A stretch of DNA of 64,000 bases from Nitratireductor aquibiodomus NL21 = JCM 21793 (GTDB lineage: Bacteria; Pseudomonadota; Alphaproteobacteria; Rhizobiales; Rhizobiaceae): contig NZ_BAMP01000014.1 in NCBI RefSeq assembly GCF_000615975.1, positions 1 through 64,000 of the forward strand, given 5' to 3'. Every line of letters begins with the position of its first letter. Position 1 is the stretch's first letter. The position numbers and the translations under genes were made by a program. The notes under the pieces are model-generated. The model had not been told where the DNA came from. It worked only from the letters and a program-made list of their open reading frames with translations, and ran no database searches. Of this stretch, positions 9,033-18,034 are shown piece by piece.

Positions 9033-9707
9033 CTATCTTACCAGAACCAGTGTTCCGATCTTAACGCTGCTATATAGTGTTATAACATCTTCGTTGGTCA
9101 TCCGGATGCAACCCGACGAAACGGCCTGCCCTATCGTCCAGGGTTGATTGGTACCGTGAATGCGAAACAGGGTCGAACCGAGATAAAGCGCGCGGGCGCC
9201 AAGCGGGTTTTCAGGGCCACCCTCCATGACCGAAGGCAGGATCCTGCCCTGCGCGGCCTCTCGTCGGATCATCTCGGCCGGAGGGCGCCAGTCGGGCCAT
9301 TCAGCCTTTCTCGTGATGCGCTCACTGCCACGCCAGGCGAACCCCTCGCGCCCCACGCCAATTCCATAACGAACCGCCGTGCCATCGCCGCGCAGATGGT
9401 AAAGACGACGCTTGGCAGTCTCGATAACGATGGATCCGGCGGGCAGTTTTTCCGAATATGGTACCACCGACGGTTTAATCGCCGCATCCCCCCAGGGGGC
9501 CTTGAAGGAGAGGGTCCGTTCGCGCCTGACCCATGTTCCTGTTGCCGGATCGAACTGGCGCACCGTCGCGGTCTGCGCGCTGGCCTGCGTCACCAGAGGC
9601 AGTGCAGGCACTGCCGAGAACACGATCGCGAGAACCGAAAGAACAGGGCCCCACGGGCGCCGATGCCGCCCCCTTTTGACAGGGCCTTTCTCGTCAGAGC
9701 TATTCAT
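9033..9707 (-). CDS. L,D-transpeptidase (YkuD domain)
   Basis: A 224-residue secreted peptidoglycan cross-linking enzyme. The YkuD domain ends in the catalytic segment HGTNQPWTIGQ...SSGCIRM, with the His and nucleophile Cys both present. An N-terminal membrane/signal segment (LSVLAIVFSAVPALPLV) follows a basic stretch. The frame stays open further upstream, but ATG at 9705-9707 is preferred because it overlaps the stop of the lipoprotein gene by 8 bases, giving a coupled pair. It likely forms 3-3 cross-links or attaches outer-membrane proteins to peptidoglycan, common in Hyphomicrobiales. Confidence 0.92.
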   Translation of the reverse strand: MNSSDEKGPVKRGRHRRPWGPVLSVLAIVFSAVPALPLVTQASAQTATVRQFDPATGTWVRRERTLSFKAPWGDAAIKPSVVPYSEKLPAGSIVIETAKRRLYHLRGDGTAVRYGIGVGREGFAWRGSERITRKAEWPDWRPPAEMIRREAAQGRILPSVMEGGPENPLGARALYLGSTLFRIHGTNQPWTIGQAVSSGCIRMTNEDVITLYSSVKIGTLVLVR

Positions 9708-10215
9708 CTGCGCCATTCTTCGCCAGCTCAAACGTCTCTCCCTCAATGCGCAGGGTGGTTGTATCGGGTGCCGAAATCGACCTCGCGCGCCCGTCACGAC
9801 ACACCAGTGTCGGCCATTCATCGATTTCACAGTCGATCTCGGCGTAGAGATTTGCAAGCGGCTCACCATAAGCAATGACCAGGGCACCGTCGCCAAGCCG
9901 CAGAACATGCCCGTCATTCGCCCCCACAAACGCCGAAACCCCACCTTCGTCAGGCGCGCGTGCAAACCCCTGACCGTAAACCGCCGCGCCGCGCTGGCCC
10001 GCAAGAACGTGTCGATTGGCCGACATTGCCCATGCATAGCGCCTCAACACATTGCTGCGGCCACCATAGAGCGTTGCGATATCCGGATGCATTTCATCTG
10101 AAAACGGCGGTGGCGCCTGGAAAAGCCTCGCCCCGCGTTCGTCGGCAAATCCGGCCCCGCAGGCGACCAGAAACAGACCACAGCACGAAACAAGCGACTT
10201 GAGGTTCACCGCCAC
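9700..10215 (-). CDS. Small lipoprotein of unknown function
   Basis: The 171-residue product begins with a lipoprotein signal; the lipobox LVAC puts the lipidated Cys at residue 19. A GTG start at 10213-10215 is used (a second in-frame GTG is at 10207). The mature part has no recognised domain. It contains paired Cys (DCEIDEWPTLVC) and the C-terminus overlaps the L,D-transpeptidase start, so it may assist that enzyme; this is inference from position only. Confidence 0.7.
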   Translation of the reverse strand: MAVNLKSLVSCCGLFLVACGAGFADERGARLFQAPPPFSDEMHPDIATLYGGRSNVLRRYAWAMSANRHVLAGQRGAAVYGQGFARAPDEGGVSAFVGANDGHVLRLGDGALVIAYGEPLANLYAEIDCEIDEWPTLVCRDGRARSISAPDTTTLRIEGETFELAKNGADE

Positions 10216-10265
10216 CCCCCGGGGTGCTTCTCACAATTGCGAGCGAACACCCTCTGCAAAAGCAG

Positions 10266-10295
10266 ACCGCCCATGCAGCCGGCTGCATGGGCGGT
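10266..10295 (-). terminator. Perfect 30-bp palindrome, probable terminator of the GGDEF gene
   Basis: Two 15-base arms (10266-10280 and 10281-10295) pair perfectly with no spacer. On the minus strand the stem is followed by TCTGCTTTTG, a weak T-rich tail. It lies about 110 bases after the stop of the GGDEF gene and upstream of the lipoprotein gene. A protein-binding dyad is an alternative. Confidence 0.5.
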
Positions 10296-10403
10296 GCACT
10301 TTATTCATTCTGCGGCTAAATATCTGACGTGTCCAGTACAGGGCACGTTGCGATGATCGCTGGACTACAGGGCGGCAGAGTGCGGCCCGCCCTTCCACGA
10401 TCT

Positions 10404-11195
10404 CTATTCGCGACTCTGGCCGTTCTCTTCCGTTTCGAGCGCGTTGAGCGCGCTGAGGCGAAATCCACCCGCCTCGCCCTGGCGCGCTTTGTCGAGCTGC
10501 TCCGACGCGATCCTCATCAGACCGCGGAACTCAATCTGATCCTCGAAAATTACCCCGCCAATATCAAGCGACAGTTCGACCGTCTCTCCCTGCGCGGTGA
10601 ATGGTGCCTTTGCCACGGCATTGCGGATGCGTTCGCCGACATCGCGCGCCTGCTCAACAGTCGCCCCCGGCAGGAACACACCGAACTCGTGGCTGCTCAG
10701 CCGGCCAACGACATCGCTGCGCCGGACATTGGCCCGAATCACCGATGCGATCTGACGCATCGATTCCTCGCCCCAGTTGAACCCGTAGTCGATGCTGATA
10801 TCCCGCGTGTTCTCAGCCTCCACGATCAACAGCGCACCAAAGGTCCTGCCGGCTTCGGACACCGTTGCCGAGCGACGGCGCTCCACAAGCGTTGTGAACA
10901 TGTCGCCGTTAAAAACCTCGGTCGAAGGATCGTGGGCTGCAGAGAAATTCCGCTCCCGTTTCACACGCCGCAACTGCTCGCTCGCCTGCCCGATGTAAGC
11001 GAGCAGGGGGGCGGCTATGAGTATCGGCAGAACAAGCGCAGCAACGAGACTGCGCTGATAGGGATTGATGTCATCCCCGAAGAACAACAGATAGTGGACC
11101 AGAAACGAAAGCCCCACTGCGGCGAGCGTGCCCAGCAGTGTGAAGGCAATGAGCCATGTCCAGCGCGGTTTGCGTTGCAAGAGCGACTTGTCCAT
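10404..11195 (-). CDS. Membrane protein with degenerate GGDEF domain
   Basis: The 263-residue protein has two N-terminal membrane helices (residues 14-38 and 48-66) and a GGDEF-family domain from about residue 90. The signature loop reads GRLSSHEFGVF, so GGDEF is replaced by SSHEF and the first two glycines needed for GTP binding are lost. No RxxD inhibitory site is evident before it. Diguanylate cyclase activity is therefore unlikely; it may act as a c-di-GMP or GTP sensor or scaffold. Its closeness to a LapA/LapG-type locus is suggestive, but it has no EAL domain or periplasmic sensor of the LapD type. Confidence 0.85.
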   Translation of the reverse strand: MDKSLLQRKPRWTWLIAFTLLGTLAAVGLSFLVHYLLFFGDDINPYQRSLVAALVLPILIAAPLLAYIGQASEQLRRVKRERNFSAAHDPSTEVFNGDMFTTLVERRRSATVSEAGRTFGALLIVEAENTRDISIDYGFNWGEESMRQIASVIRANVRRSDVVGRLSSHEFGVFLPGATVEQARDVGERIRNAVAKAPFTAQGETVELSLDIGGVIFEDQIEFRGLMRIASEQLDKARQGEAGGFRLSALNALETEENGQSRE

Positions 11196-11548
11196 ATGCT
11201 TTCAACGTCCCCAATGTGACTGAGTCGTTGATAACCGGCAAACTTCTAATAAAAGTTTCTTTGGTAGATCGTCTTTTAACAATCAACAGTTTCAGCGGCA
11301 GCGCAAAAATTCAGCATCTTTCCCACGGCGTCCAGGACGCAACGCATCTCTCTCGAATTTTGTCCAGAATGCCTGCCGGCCAACTGCTCCCGGCGGGCTT
11401 TCAGTGCCCACTGAGGGGCACCGATCCCGGTTTCTCCAGTGTTGTGGCAGGGCCATGTCGTTAAAATGCGTTCGATATATTTTGTTTGCCGGTTACAATT
11501 ATCTGCGCATGATCGGGTCGATGCGGGGGCATTGAAAAAAGGACTACC
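11196..11548. other. Intergenic region without recognised gene
   Basis: This 353-base spacer lies between the divergent GGDEF gene and a small plus-strand gene. It is AT-rich near 11240-11290 and 11460-11500, consistent with promoters in both directions. No RNA gene, repeat or coding frame with convincing composition was seen. Confidence 0.3.
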
Positions 11549-11767
11549 ATGCCGACGAACTTTGCGTCCGTGCACGCCCATCTGGAAAGAGCACAGGCGG
11601 AGCTGACGGGCACCGACCCGGCGACGCAGCAATTGCGCGAAGCAATCGGCCTCCTGATGGACGCCGCGCTCAAGGCCGAATTCTCCGCCAAGCCGCAGGT
11701 GTGCGAGATCATACCCTTTCCGCGGACAGAGGCCGGTCGACCGACGCGGACATCACACCACGGATAA
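11549..11767 (+). CDS. Small conserved-type hypothetical protein (72 aa)
   Basis: The ATG at 11549 follows a purine-rich stretch (aaaaaaggac) that can serve as ribosome binding site. The product is hydrophilic, largely helical (HAHLERAQAELTGTDPATQQ) and ends in an arginine-rich tail. Codon use is like that of neighbouring genes. No domain recognised. Confidence 0.6.
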   Translation: MPTNFASVHAHLERAQAELTGTDPATQQLREAIGLLMDAALKAEFSAKPQVCEIIPFPRTEAGRPTRTSHHG

Positions 11768-11796
11768 GATGCTCCGCGCGCCCATCCGGGCCAACC

Positions 11797-12147
11797 TCAG
11801 GGCGTTTCGCCGACCACCCGGTTGCGTGCCTTTTCTGCTTCGCGGGCGATCGTCCGCCCGCTCTCACCAGCGTTTTCTACCTCAATGGTCGTGCCCGAAT
11901 GGTCGAGAAAGACCAGCGCCACATCGGCTTCCGGCCCCACCATCACTGCCGCGACCCGCTGAAACCGTGGATCACCATCAAGCCTGCGGTTGAAGAGCAC
12001 AAGCCCGTCGACCTCTTCCAGAGCTGCCAGCAGGGCGGTCTCGAAGCCCTGCGCGATCAGATCTGCAAGGCCGAGCAACAACTCCAGCTGGACCACCTCC
12101 AGCGACACTTCTTTCGACACTTTTACGCTACTCGAATCATTACGCAC
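11797..12147 (-). CDS. Hypothetical protein (116 aa)
   Basis: Starts with GTG at 12145-12147 and has GC-rich third positions as expected for this genome. The sequence has a helical stretch (LELLLGLADLIAQGFETALL) and then a beta-rich part (VAAVMVGPEADVALVFLD). No family recognised, no clear ribosome binding site. It converges on the small gene at 11549. Confidence 0.5.
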   Translation of the reverse strand: MRNDSSSVKVSKEVSLEVVQLELLLGLADLIAQGFETALLAALEEVDGLVLFNRRLDGDPRFQRVAAVMVGPEADVALVFLDHSGTTIEVENAGESGRTIAREAEKARNRVVGETP

Positions 12148-12337
12148 GTTCAGAAATTAGTCGAGTTATCTTAAGCCGGGCAACCAATCCGCAGGAACAG
12201 ATTGTGTCGTTATGAAACACGATCCTGCGCCGCCAGTCTCATCGTCAACATGGCCATGCGCTGGCAGGGCGGCTCCACCCACCGGTCTGGCATCCGGCAG
12301 TTTCAGCCCTTTGGCCGGGGGGCAACCGATTCAGTCT

Positions 12338-12372
12338 TGAAATCGATTACATTTGCCATACAATCGATTTCA
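12338..12372. promoter_or_regulatory. Two LacI-type operators upstream of the sugar ABC operon
   Basis: Two near-palindromes with the core AATCGATT are present: TGAAATCGATTACA at 12338-12351 and TACAATCGATTTCA at 12359-12372. Their central CG steps are 21 bases apart, i.e. two helical turns. The central CG dyad is typical of LacI-family operators. They sit about 100-135 bases before the binding-protein start. The LacI regulator encoded at 17000 in the same operon is the likely ligand. Confidence 0.7.
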
Positions 12373-12473
12373 TTGGCGTGGCGGAGGACATGCCAAAAGG
12401 GAAGGAAGATGCACGATCGGCAACGGGGCCCCGGCTACCTGCGCCGCTGGTGTTTGTCATCAGGGAGGAATTC

Positions 12474-13496
12474 ATGAAACGACTGGCAACTGTCGCCGTG
12501 GTCGCTGCTGCCCTTGCAGGCACGGCACTTTCGGCCATGGCTGAAGATTTCAAGATCGGCCTGTCAAACGGCTGGGTGGGCAGCGAGTGGCGCACCCAGA
12601 TGATCGAGGAAGCCGAGCAGGCCGCCGCCGCCTGGAAGGAAAAGGGCGTCAATGTCGAAGTGGTCGCCCAGAGCGCCAATGTCGATGTGCCCGGCCAGAT
12701 TGCCCATGTCCGCAACTTCATCAGCCAGGGCGTGGACGCGATCATCATCAACCCCAACAGCCCGACGGCCTTCGACCCCGTATTCGCACAGGCCAAGGAA
12801 GCCGGCATTCTGGTGATCGCCACCGATGCCGAGGTTTCTTCGCCCGACGCCCTTTATGTGGGTATCGACCAGAAGGGCTGGGCGATGGAAAGCGCCAAAT
12901 GGCTGGCCGAGACACTGAACGGCGAAGGCAAGGTCGTTGCCATCAACGGCGTAGCCGGCCATCCGGCTAACGAGATGCGCGTTGCCGGCTACCGCGAAGT
13001 GTTCGGCGAGCATGACGGCATCGAGATCGTCAACGAGGTGAACGCCAACTGGGACCAGGCGCAGGGCCAGCAGGCCATGCAGAACCTGCTCGCCACCTAT
13101 CCCGACATTGACGGCGTCTGGGTTCAGGACGGCATGGCCGCCGGCGCGTGGCGCTCCATCATGGATGCGGACAAGGCGGGCGACATTGCCGCCACCGGCG
13201 AGATCCGCAAGGATTTCATCGATATCTGGACCGAAAACGACCTCAACTCCGGCGCATCGGTGAACCCGCCCGGTGTGATGGCAAGCGCGCTCAATGTGGC
13301 TGTTCTCATGCTGCAGGGACGCGAGTTGAAGGAACCGGCCACGGCCGGGCAGTACAACAACGCCATGTATCTGCCGATCCCCTTCATCAGTTCGGAGAAC
13401 CTGAAGGAAGTGGCCGCCTCGGTTGAGGGAAAACCGGGCTACTATTCCTATACGAGCTCGCTTTCCATTGAGGATGCGGAAGCACTGTTCAAGTAG
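12474..13496 (+). CDS. Sugar ABC transporter periplasmic binding protein (CUT2 family)
   Basis: The ATG at 12474 is preceded by the ribosome site AGGGAGGA; the frame stays open upstream but lacks such a site. The 340-residue product has a signal peptide (VAVVAAALAGTALSAMA) and the type I periplasmic sugar-binding fold (FKIGLSNGWVGSEWRTQMIE, then VDAIIINPNSPTAFDPVFAQ). It captures a sugar or polyol for the importer encoded downstream. Ligand not predictable from sequence alone; the dehydrogenase gene at the operon end suggests a polyol or sugar that is oxidised first. Confidence 0.92.
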   Translation: MKRLATVAVVAAALAGTALSAMAEDFKIGLSNGWVGSEWRTQMIEEAEQAAAAWKEKGVNVEVVAQSANVDVPGQIAHVRNFISQGVDAIIINPNSPTAFDPVFAQAKEAGILVIATDAEVSSPDALYVGIDQKGWAMESAKWLAETLNGEGKVVAINGVAGHPANEMRVAGYREVFGEHDGIEIVNEVNANWDQAQGQQAMQNLLATYPDIDGVWVQDGMAAGAWRSIMDADKAGDIAATGEIRKDFIDIWTENDLNSGASVNPPGVMASALNVAVLMLQGRELKEPATAGQYNNAMYLPIPFISSENLKEVAASVEGKPGYYSYTSSLSIEDAEALFK

Positions 13497-13511
13497 GCCC
13501 GCTCCATGAAT

Positions 13512-13537
13512 GCCGCGCCGGTATTGACTGGCGCGGC
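13512..13537 (+). other. Intercistronic stem-loop after the binding-protein gene
   Basis: GCCGCGCC (13512-13519) pairs exactly with GGCGCGGC (13530-13537). No T-run follows. Such stems after a binding-protein gene commonly stabilise the upstream message and give it higher expression than the membrane genes. Confidence 0.55.
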
Positions 13538-13557
13538 GCTCTCTTCGGGAAGATGTC

Positions 13558-15058
13558 ATGACCAAACTGAAGCTCAGCGGTGTAAGCAAGGCTTACGGCG
13601 CCACGCTAGCGCTACGCCGCGGCGACCTCGAACTCGAGACGGGCGAAGTGCATGTGCTTATCGGTGCCAATGGCTCCGGCAAGAGCACGCTTTGCAAGAT
13701 CGTGGCGGGCAGCGTGCGGCCCGATGCTGGCGAGGTGCTGCTCGACGGGCAAGCCGTGACCGTCAGTGGGCCGCGTGCGGCACAGGCGCTGGGCATCGGC
13801 ATTTTCTACCAGGAACTGAGCCTCGCCGATCATCGCAGCGTGGCTGAAAACATCTGCCTGCCGGACCTGCCGAGAAAGAACGGGTTTTTCGTCGACCATG
13901 AAGCGCTGCTTGAAAAGGCCGGCCGCTACATCGCGCTGTTCGAGACGGTTGCAGGGGCCGAGCTCAATGCCGATACCACCGTCGGCGATCTGCGGGCGGA
14001 CCAGCGGCAACTGGTTGAGATCATGAAGCACTGTCAACCGAAGCGCCGATTCTGATCTTCGACGAACCCACCTCCGCGCTCGACCGCGCGCAGGTGGATC
14101 GCTTCTTCGAGATTTTACGCGACCTCAAGGAAGATGGCCGCAGCATCGTTTTCATCTCGCACCGCATGGATGAGATTTTTGCAATCGGGAACCGGGTGAC
14201 GGTGATCCGCGATGGGGAAACGGTGGGCACAGAAGCCATTGCAGACACCAGCCTGAAGCGGTGATACGCATGATGGTGGGCGAACAGGAAACGCTGGCCT
14301 CGCCGCGGGCGGCACCGCCGTCTCATGAGGCTTCGAGCGATGTGGCGCTCGCAGTTGAGAGCCTGACGGGTGCAGGTTTCCGCGATGTGAGTTTTGCGGT
14401 GCGGCGCGGTGAAATTCTCGGGCTTGGCGGCCTGCATGGACAGGGGCAATCGGCGCTGCTCAAGGCGCTGTTCGGCGCACCGCCGGCGCGCGCGGGGCAG
14501 GTAGTGCTCAACGGGCAACCACTTCGCACCGAGAGCCCGCGTGCAGCCATTGCGCAGGGCATCGCCTATGTTTCCGGAGACCGCGGACGCGACGGCATCA
14601 TCAGCGGACGGCCCATCCTCGAAAACGTCACGCCCATTCACGCGCTGCGAAACAGGCTTGTGCTGGCAAGGCCCGGGCCGCTCTCTGAAAAGGCGCTGCC
14701 GGCGCTGAAGGCGCTGAACACCAAATTCGCCGGGCTCTCCCATTCCATCGGCTCGCTGTCGGGCGGAAACCAGCAGAAGATCGTGATCGCCCGCTGGCTG
14801 ATCGACAAGCCGGACATCCTGCTTCTCGACGACCCGACCAAGGGCATCGACCTTTCGGCCAAGGCGGACCTTTTCGCGCTGATCCGCAGGCTCGCCGAAG
14901 AGGGGCTCGCCATCCTGCTTTACTCCTCCGAAGATGCGGAGCTTCTGAACAATGCCGACCGGATCCTGGTCTTCAATGGCGGGGCAGTGAGCCGCGAGCT
15001 GAGCGGCGCTGAGCGCACCCGCTACAATCTCTACCAGGCAGCCTACGAGGCGGCATGA
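13558..15058 (+). pseudogene. Sugar ABC transporter ATPase (CUT2, RbsA/MglA type), two frame breaks
   Basis: This tandem two-domain ATPase is broken into three frames. Frame 1 (13558 to about 14028) holds the first Walker A (IGANGSGKSTLCKI). The middle frame (14028-14261) holds Walker B of domain 1 (ILIFDEPTSALD) and ISHRMDEIF. The third frame holds domain 2 with signature LSGGNQQKIVIARWL and Walker B DILLLDDPTKGID. Each break is repaired by adding one G (MK/ALSTEAP at 14028 and LKR/VIRMMVG at 14261). The repaired length is 1503 bases (500 residues), normal for the family. The last ATGA overlaps the next gene. Either a sequencing artefact or a recent pseudogene; in the latter case the importer would be dead. 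Confidence 0.85.
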
Positions 15059-16050
15059 CGATGACCAGCATTTCCAGCCCCACCAGACAGGACAATGGAA
15101 GCTTTCGGGCGCTGCTCGGGCGGTTTCCCTTTTTGCCTGCCCTTCTCATTCTCGCCGTGCTTCTGGTTCTAAACGGTGTCTTTGAACCCAACAGCCTGAG
15201 CTTCCGCTCGCTGACAGGGCTCGTGCGCACCTATCTGGCGCTGATGCTTCTGGCCGTGGCGCAGACCTATGTGGTCTACGCCGCAGACATCGACCTTTCG
15301 GTCGGCGCCATCGCTTCGCTGGTCAATGTGACGATCATCGTGTTGATGCAGCATTTGGGTGGCGGCGGGCTTTCGGTTCTGGCCGCGCTCGGCGTGGGCG
15401 TTTTGGTCGGGCTTGCCTGCGGGCTGGTCAACGGTTTCGTGGTGGCTGCACTCCGGCTGCAGGCGATCGTCGCAACGTTTGCCACCAGCATCTTCTTCAC
15501 CGGGCTGGCGCTCGTCATCCTGCCAGTGGCTGGCATGCCCGCGCCCACCGTTTTCTGGCGCACCTATGGCGGCACATTCTTCGGCATTCCGTTCGTCTTT
15601 TATGCGGCCGCGGCACTCGCCATCCTGCTTTACCTGCTTGCCCGCACCCGGCTTGCCACGCAGCTTCTGGCGGTGGGCGACGGGCAGCAGGCGGCGTTTC
15701 AGAGCGGGCTCCCCGTCACCGCGATCCGCATTGGCGGCTATGCGCTCTGCGGCGTGTTTGCAGCGCTTGCCGCCTTCTGCATCACCGGCGATACGGCAAG
15801 CGGCGACCCGCTCGTCGGCGCGAAAATGACGCTCTTCAGCGTGGCGGCCGTGGTGCTGGGCGGAAGCGCACTATCGGGCGGTTTCGGCACGGTTGCGGGT
15901 TCCGTTATTGCGGCCCTGATCATCGGGCTCATCAACTCATTGGTCTTCTTCGCCGGCACACCCTCGCACTGGCAGAACTTCGTACAGGGGCTGGCCATAC
16001 TCGCGGCCCTGATGGTCGGCGTGCTCGTCAGCCGCAGGGGACGCGCATGA
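15055..16050 (+). CDS. Sugar ABC transporter permease (CUT2 family), first subunit
   Basis: The 331-residue product has 8-10 membrane helices and the BPD_transp_2 pattern (DIDLSVGAIASLVNVTI and the late EAA-like loop GSALSGGFGTVAGSVIAALI). Start ATG overlaps the ATPase stop (ATGA), and its own end overlaps the second permease. It would form a heterodimeric channel with that protein. Confidence 0.92.
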   Translation: MTMTSISSPTRQDNGSFRALLGRFPFLPALLILAVLLVLNGVFEPNSLSFRSLTGLVRTYLALMLLAVAQTYVVYAADIDLSVGAIASLVNVTIIVLMQHLGGGGLSVLAALGVGVLVGLACGLVNGFVVAALRLQAIVATFATSIFFTGLALVILPVAGMPAPTVFWRTYGGTFFGIPFVFYAAAALAILLYLLARTRLATQLLAVGDGQQAAFQSGLPVTAIRIGGYALCGVFAALAAFCITGDTASGDPLVGAKMTLFSVAAVVLGGSALSGGFGTVAGSVIAALIIGLINSLVFFAGTPSHWQNFVQGLAILAALMVGVLVSRRGRA

Positions 16051-17003
16051 ACCGGGCCATCGAAATCGCAAAAAATCCGCTTCTCATCGCGCTGGTTCTG
16101 ATTGCCGCGCTGCTCTTCCTCGGCAACACGCTTTCGCCGGGCTTCGCCTCGGGCGGGCAGATTCTGCGGCTGCTCATCGTTGCTGCCCTTCTCGGCATTG
16201 TCGCCGCCGGCCAGAACCTCGTCATTCTGGGCGGGCGCGAAGGCATCGACCTTTCCGTCGGCGGCGTGGTTTCGCTTTCCGCCATCGTGGCCGGCAATGT
16301 GATGAACGGCATGGATGGCGGCATCCCGCTGGCCATTCTGGCCTGTGTTGCGACCGGCGCGCTCTTTGGCCTGTTCAACGGGCTCGGCGTGACGCTGTTG
16401 CGCATTCCGCCGCTAGTGATGACGCTCGGCATGCTGGGGGTGCTTCAGGGGCTTCTGGTGGTCATCCGACAGGGCATCCCTTCGGGACGTGCCGCCCCTG
16501 CCCTTTCGGAATTCGTGACCCGGCCATTCCTCCTCGGTCTGCCCGGCATCATCTGGCTGTGGATAGGCGTTGGCCTTCTGATGGCCTTCATCCTGCATCG
16601 TACCGTGTTCGGCCAGCGCATCTATGCGGTTGGCTCCAACGAGCAGGCTGCCTTCATGGCTGGTGTGCCGGTGCGGCACATACGCATTGCACTCTTCATG
16701 CTCTCGGGCGTGTTTGCCGCCATTGCCGGGCTTTGCCTGCTTGGCTATTCCGGCTCCTCATTTGCCAATGTGGGGGAGCAATACATGTTGCCTTCGATTA
16801 TTGCCGTGGTGTTTGGTGGCACGCCGCTTTCAGGCGGAAAGGGTGGCTACACCGGCACCATGGCAGGCGCTGTTCTGCTGGTGGTTCTGCAAAGCATCCT
16901 GACCACGATCAACATCGATGAATCCGGACGGCAGATGGTGTTTGGCGCCACACTTCTGGTGCTGATGCTGTTCTATGGCCGCGGGCGGGGGCTGCGCGCA
17001 TGA
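16047..17003 (+). CDS. Sugar ABC transporter permease (CUT2 family), second subunit
   Basis: This 318-residue multi-helix protein is of the same family (GREGIDLSVGGVVSLSAIVA; GGTPLSGGKGGYTGTMAGAV). Both ends overlap neighbours by ATGA junctions, showing translational coupling in the operon. Two distinct permease genes are usual for rhizobial CUT2 importers. Confidence 0.92.
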   Translation: MNRAIEIAKNPLLIALVLIAALLFLGNTLSPGFASGGQILRLLIVAALLGIVAAGQNLVILGGREGIDLSVGGVVSLSAIVAGNVMNGMDGGIPLAILACVATGALFGLFNGLGVTLLRIPPLVMTLGMLGVLQGLLVVIRQGIPSGRAAPALSEFVTRPFLLGLPGIIWLWIGVGLLMAFILHRTVFGQRIYAVGSNEQAAFMAGVPVRHIRIALFMLSGVFAAIAGLCLLGYSGSSFANVGEQYMLPSIIAVVFGGTPLSGGKGGYTGTMAGAVLLVVLQSILTTINIDESGRQMVFGATLLVLMLFYGRGRGLRA

Positions 17004-18019
17004 ACCGACGCCCCAAGATCAAGGATATCGCGAAGGCGCTGGGCGTTTCCCCCGCCACCGTGTCGCGCGCCCTTAGCGGCAGCGACCTCGTGACGAGTGA
17101 GACCCGTGCACGCGTTCGCAAGACGGCCGATGCGTTGAACTATCGCCCCAATGCAAGTGCGCGCAGCCTGCGCACCGCCCGCTCCATGGCGGTGCTGATG
17201 GTGGTGCGTGATGTGGGCAACCCGTTCTATCTCGACATTCTGAAAAGCGTGGAAGCAACGGCGCGTGCCGCCGGCTATTCCGTGCTGATGGGCAATACGG
17301 AAAACGACCCCGAGCGTGAGATCGAATACTTCGACATGCTGCGCGACGGCCATGCAGACGGCATGATCCTGATGACGGGAAAACTGCCGGAAGAGGACGG
17401 TCCGCGCAACAGATTGCCTCCCAACGCCCCCATCGTGGTGGCGCTCGAGACGATTGAGGGCTCTGGCTTTCCCCATGTGCAAATCGACAATGTCGCCGCA
17501 GCCTGCGAGGCGGTGGAACACCTGATCGGGCTTGGGCACCGGCGGATCGCCCATATTTCCGGTCCCGTGCCGGAGGTGATGAGCCTTCGCCGCCAGGAGG
17601 GCTACCGCCGTGCCATGCGCAATGCCGGGCTTGCCATACCGGAGGCCTACGAGCAGCGCGGCGACTATCTTCTTCACGGTGGTGCGCGCGCCTGCGAGGC
17701 GCTTTTTAAGCTGCCCGAACCGCCCACCGCGATCTTCGTCTCGAATGACGAAATGGCCTTCGGCGCCATTCACCATTTGCGCGAGACGGGACGTGATGTG
17801 CCGGGCGACGTTTCTGTTGTCGGGTTTGACGATCTTTATCTGAGTGAGGCCTTCTATCCGCCGCTCACCACTGTCAGCCAGCCGCGCATCGATATCGGCC
17901 AGCAGGCGATGAGCATTCTTCTCAAAATGCTATCCGGCGCTCTCGTGCCCGCAAAACCGGTGGTCCTGCCCGCCACGCTGCGTGTGCGTGGCACCACCGC
18001 ACCACCCAAATCAGCTTGA
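17000..18019 (+). CDS. LacI-family transcriptional regulator
   Basis: The 339-residue protein starts with the LacI DNA-binding helix-turn-helix (KIKDIAKALGVSPATVSRAL) and hinge (NYRPNASARSLRT), followed by a type I periplasmic-binding-like sensor domain. The ATG overlaps the permease stop, so it is made from the operon it probably controls. The two AATCGATT-core sites near 12338-12372 are the predicted operators, giving autoregulated sugar-induced expression. Confidence 0.93.
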   Translation: MNRRPKIKDIAKALGVSPATVSRALSGSDLVTSETRARVRKTADALNYRPNASARSLRTARSMAVLMVVRDVGNPFYLDILKSVEATARAAGYSVLMGNTENDPEREIEYFDMLRDGHADGMILMTGKLPEEDGPRNRLPPNAPIVVALETIEGSGFPHVQIDNVAAACEAVEHLIGLGHRRIAHISGPVPEVMSLRRQEGYRRAMRNAGLAIPEAYEQRGDYLLHGGARACEALFKLPEPPTAIFVSNDEMAFGAIHHLRETGRDVPGDVSVVGFDDLYLSEAFYPPLTTVSQPRIDIGQQAMSILLKMLSGALVPAKPVVLPATLRVRGTTAPPKSA

Positions 18020-18034
18020 AAAGGGGAAACAACC

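Noticed and set aside
10404-11195. Idea that the GGDEF protein is the missing LapD
   Set aside because: It has no EAL domain, no HAMP domain and no LapD-type periplasmic domain.
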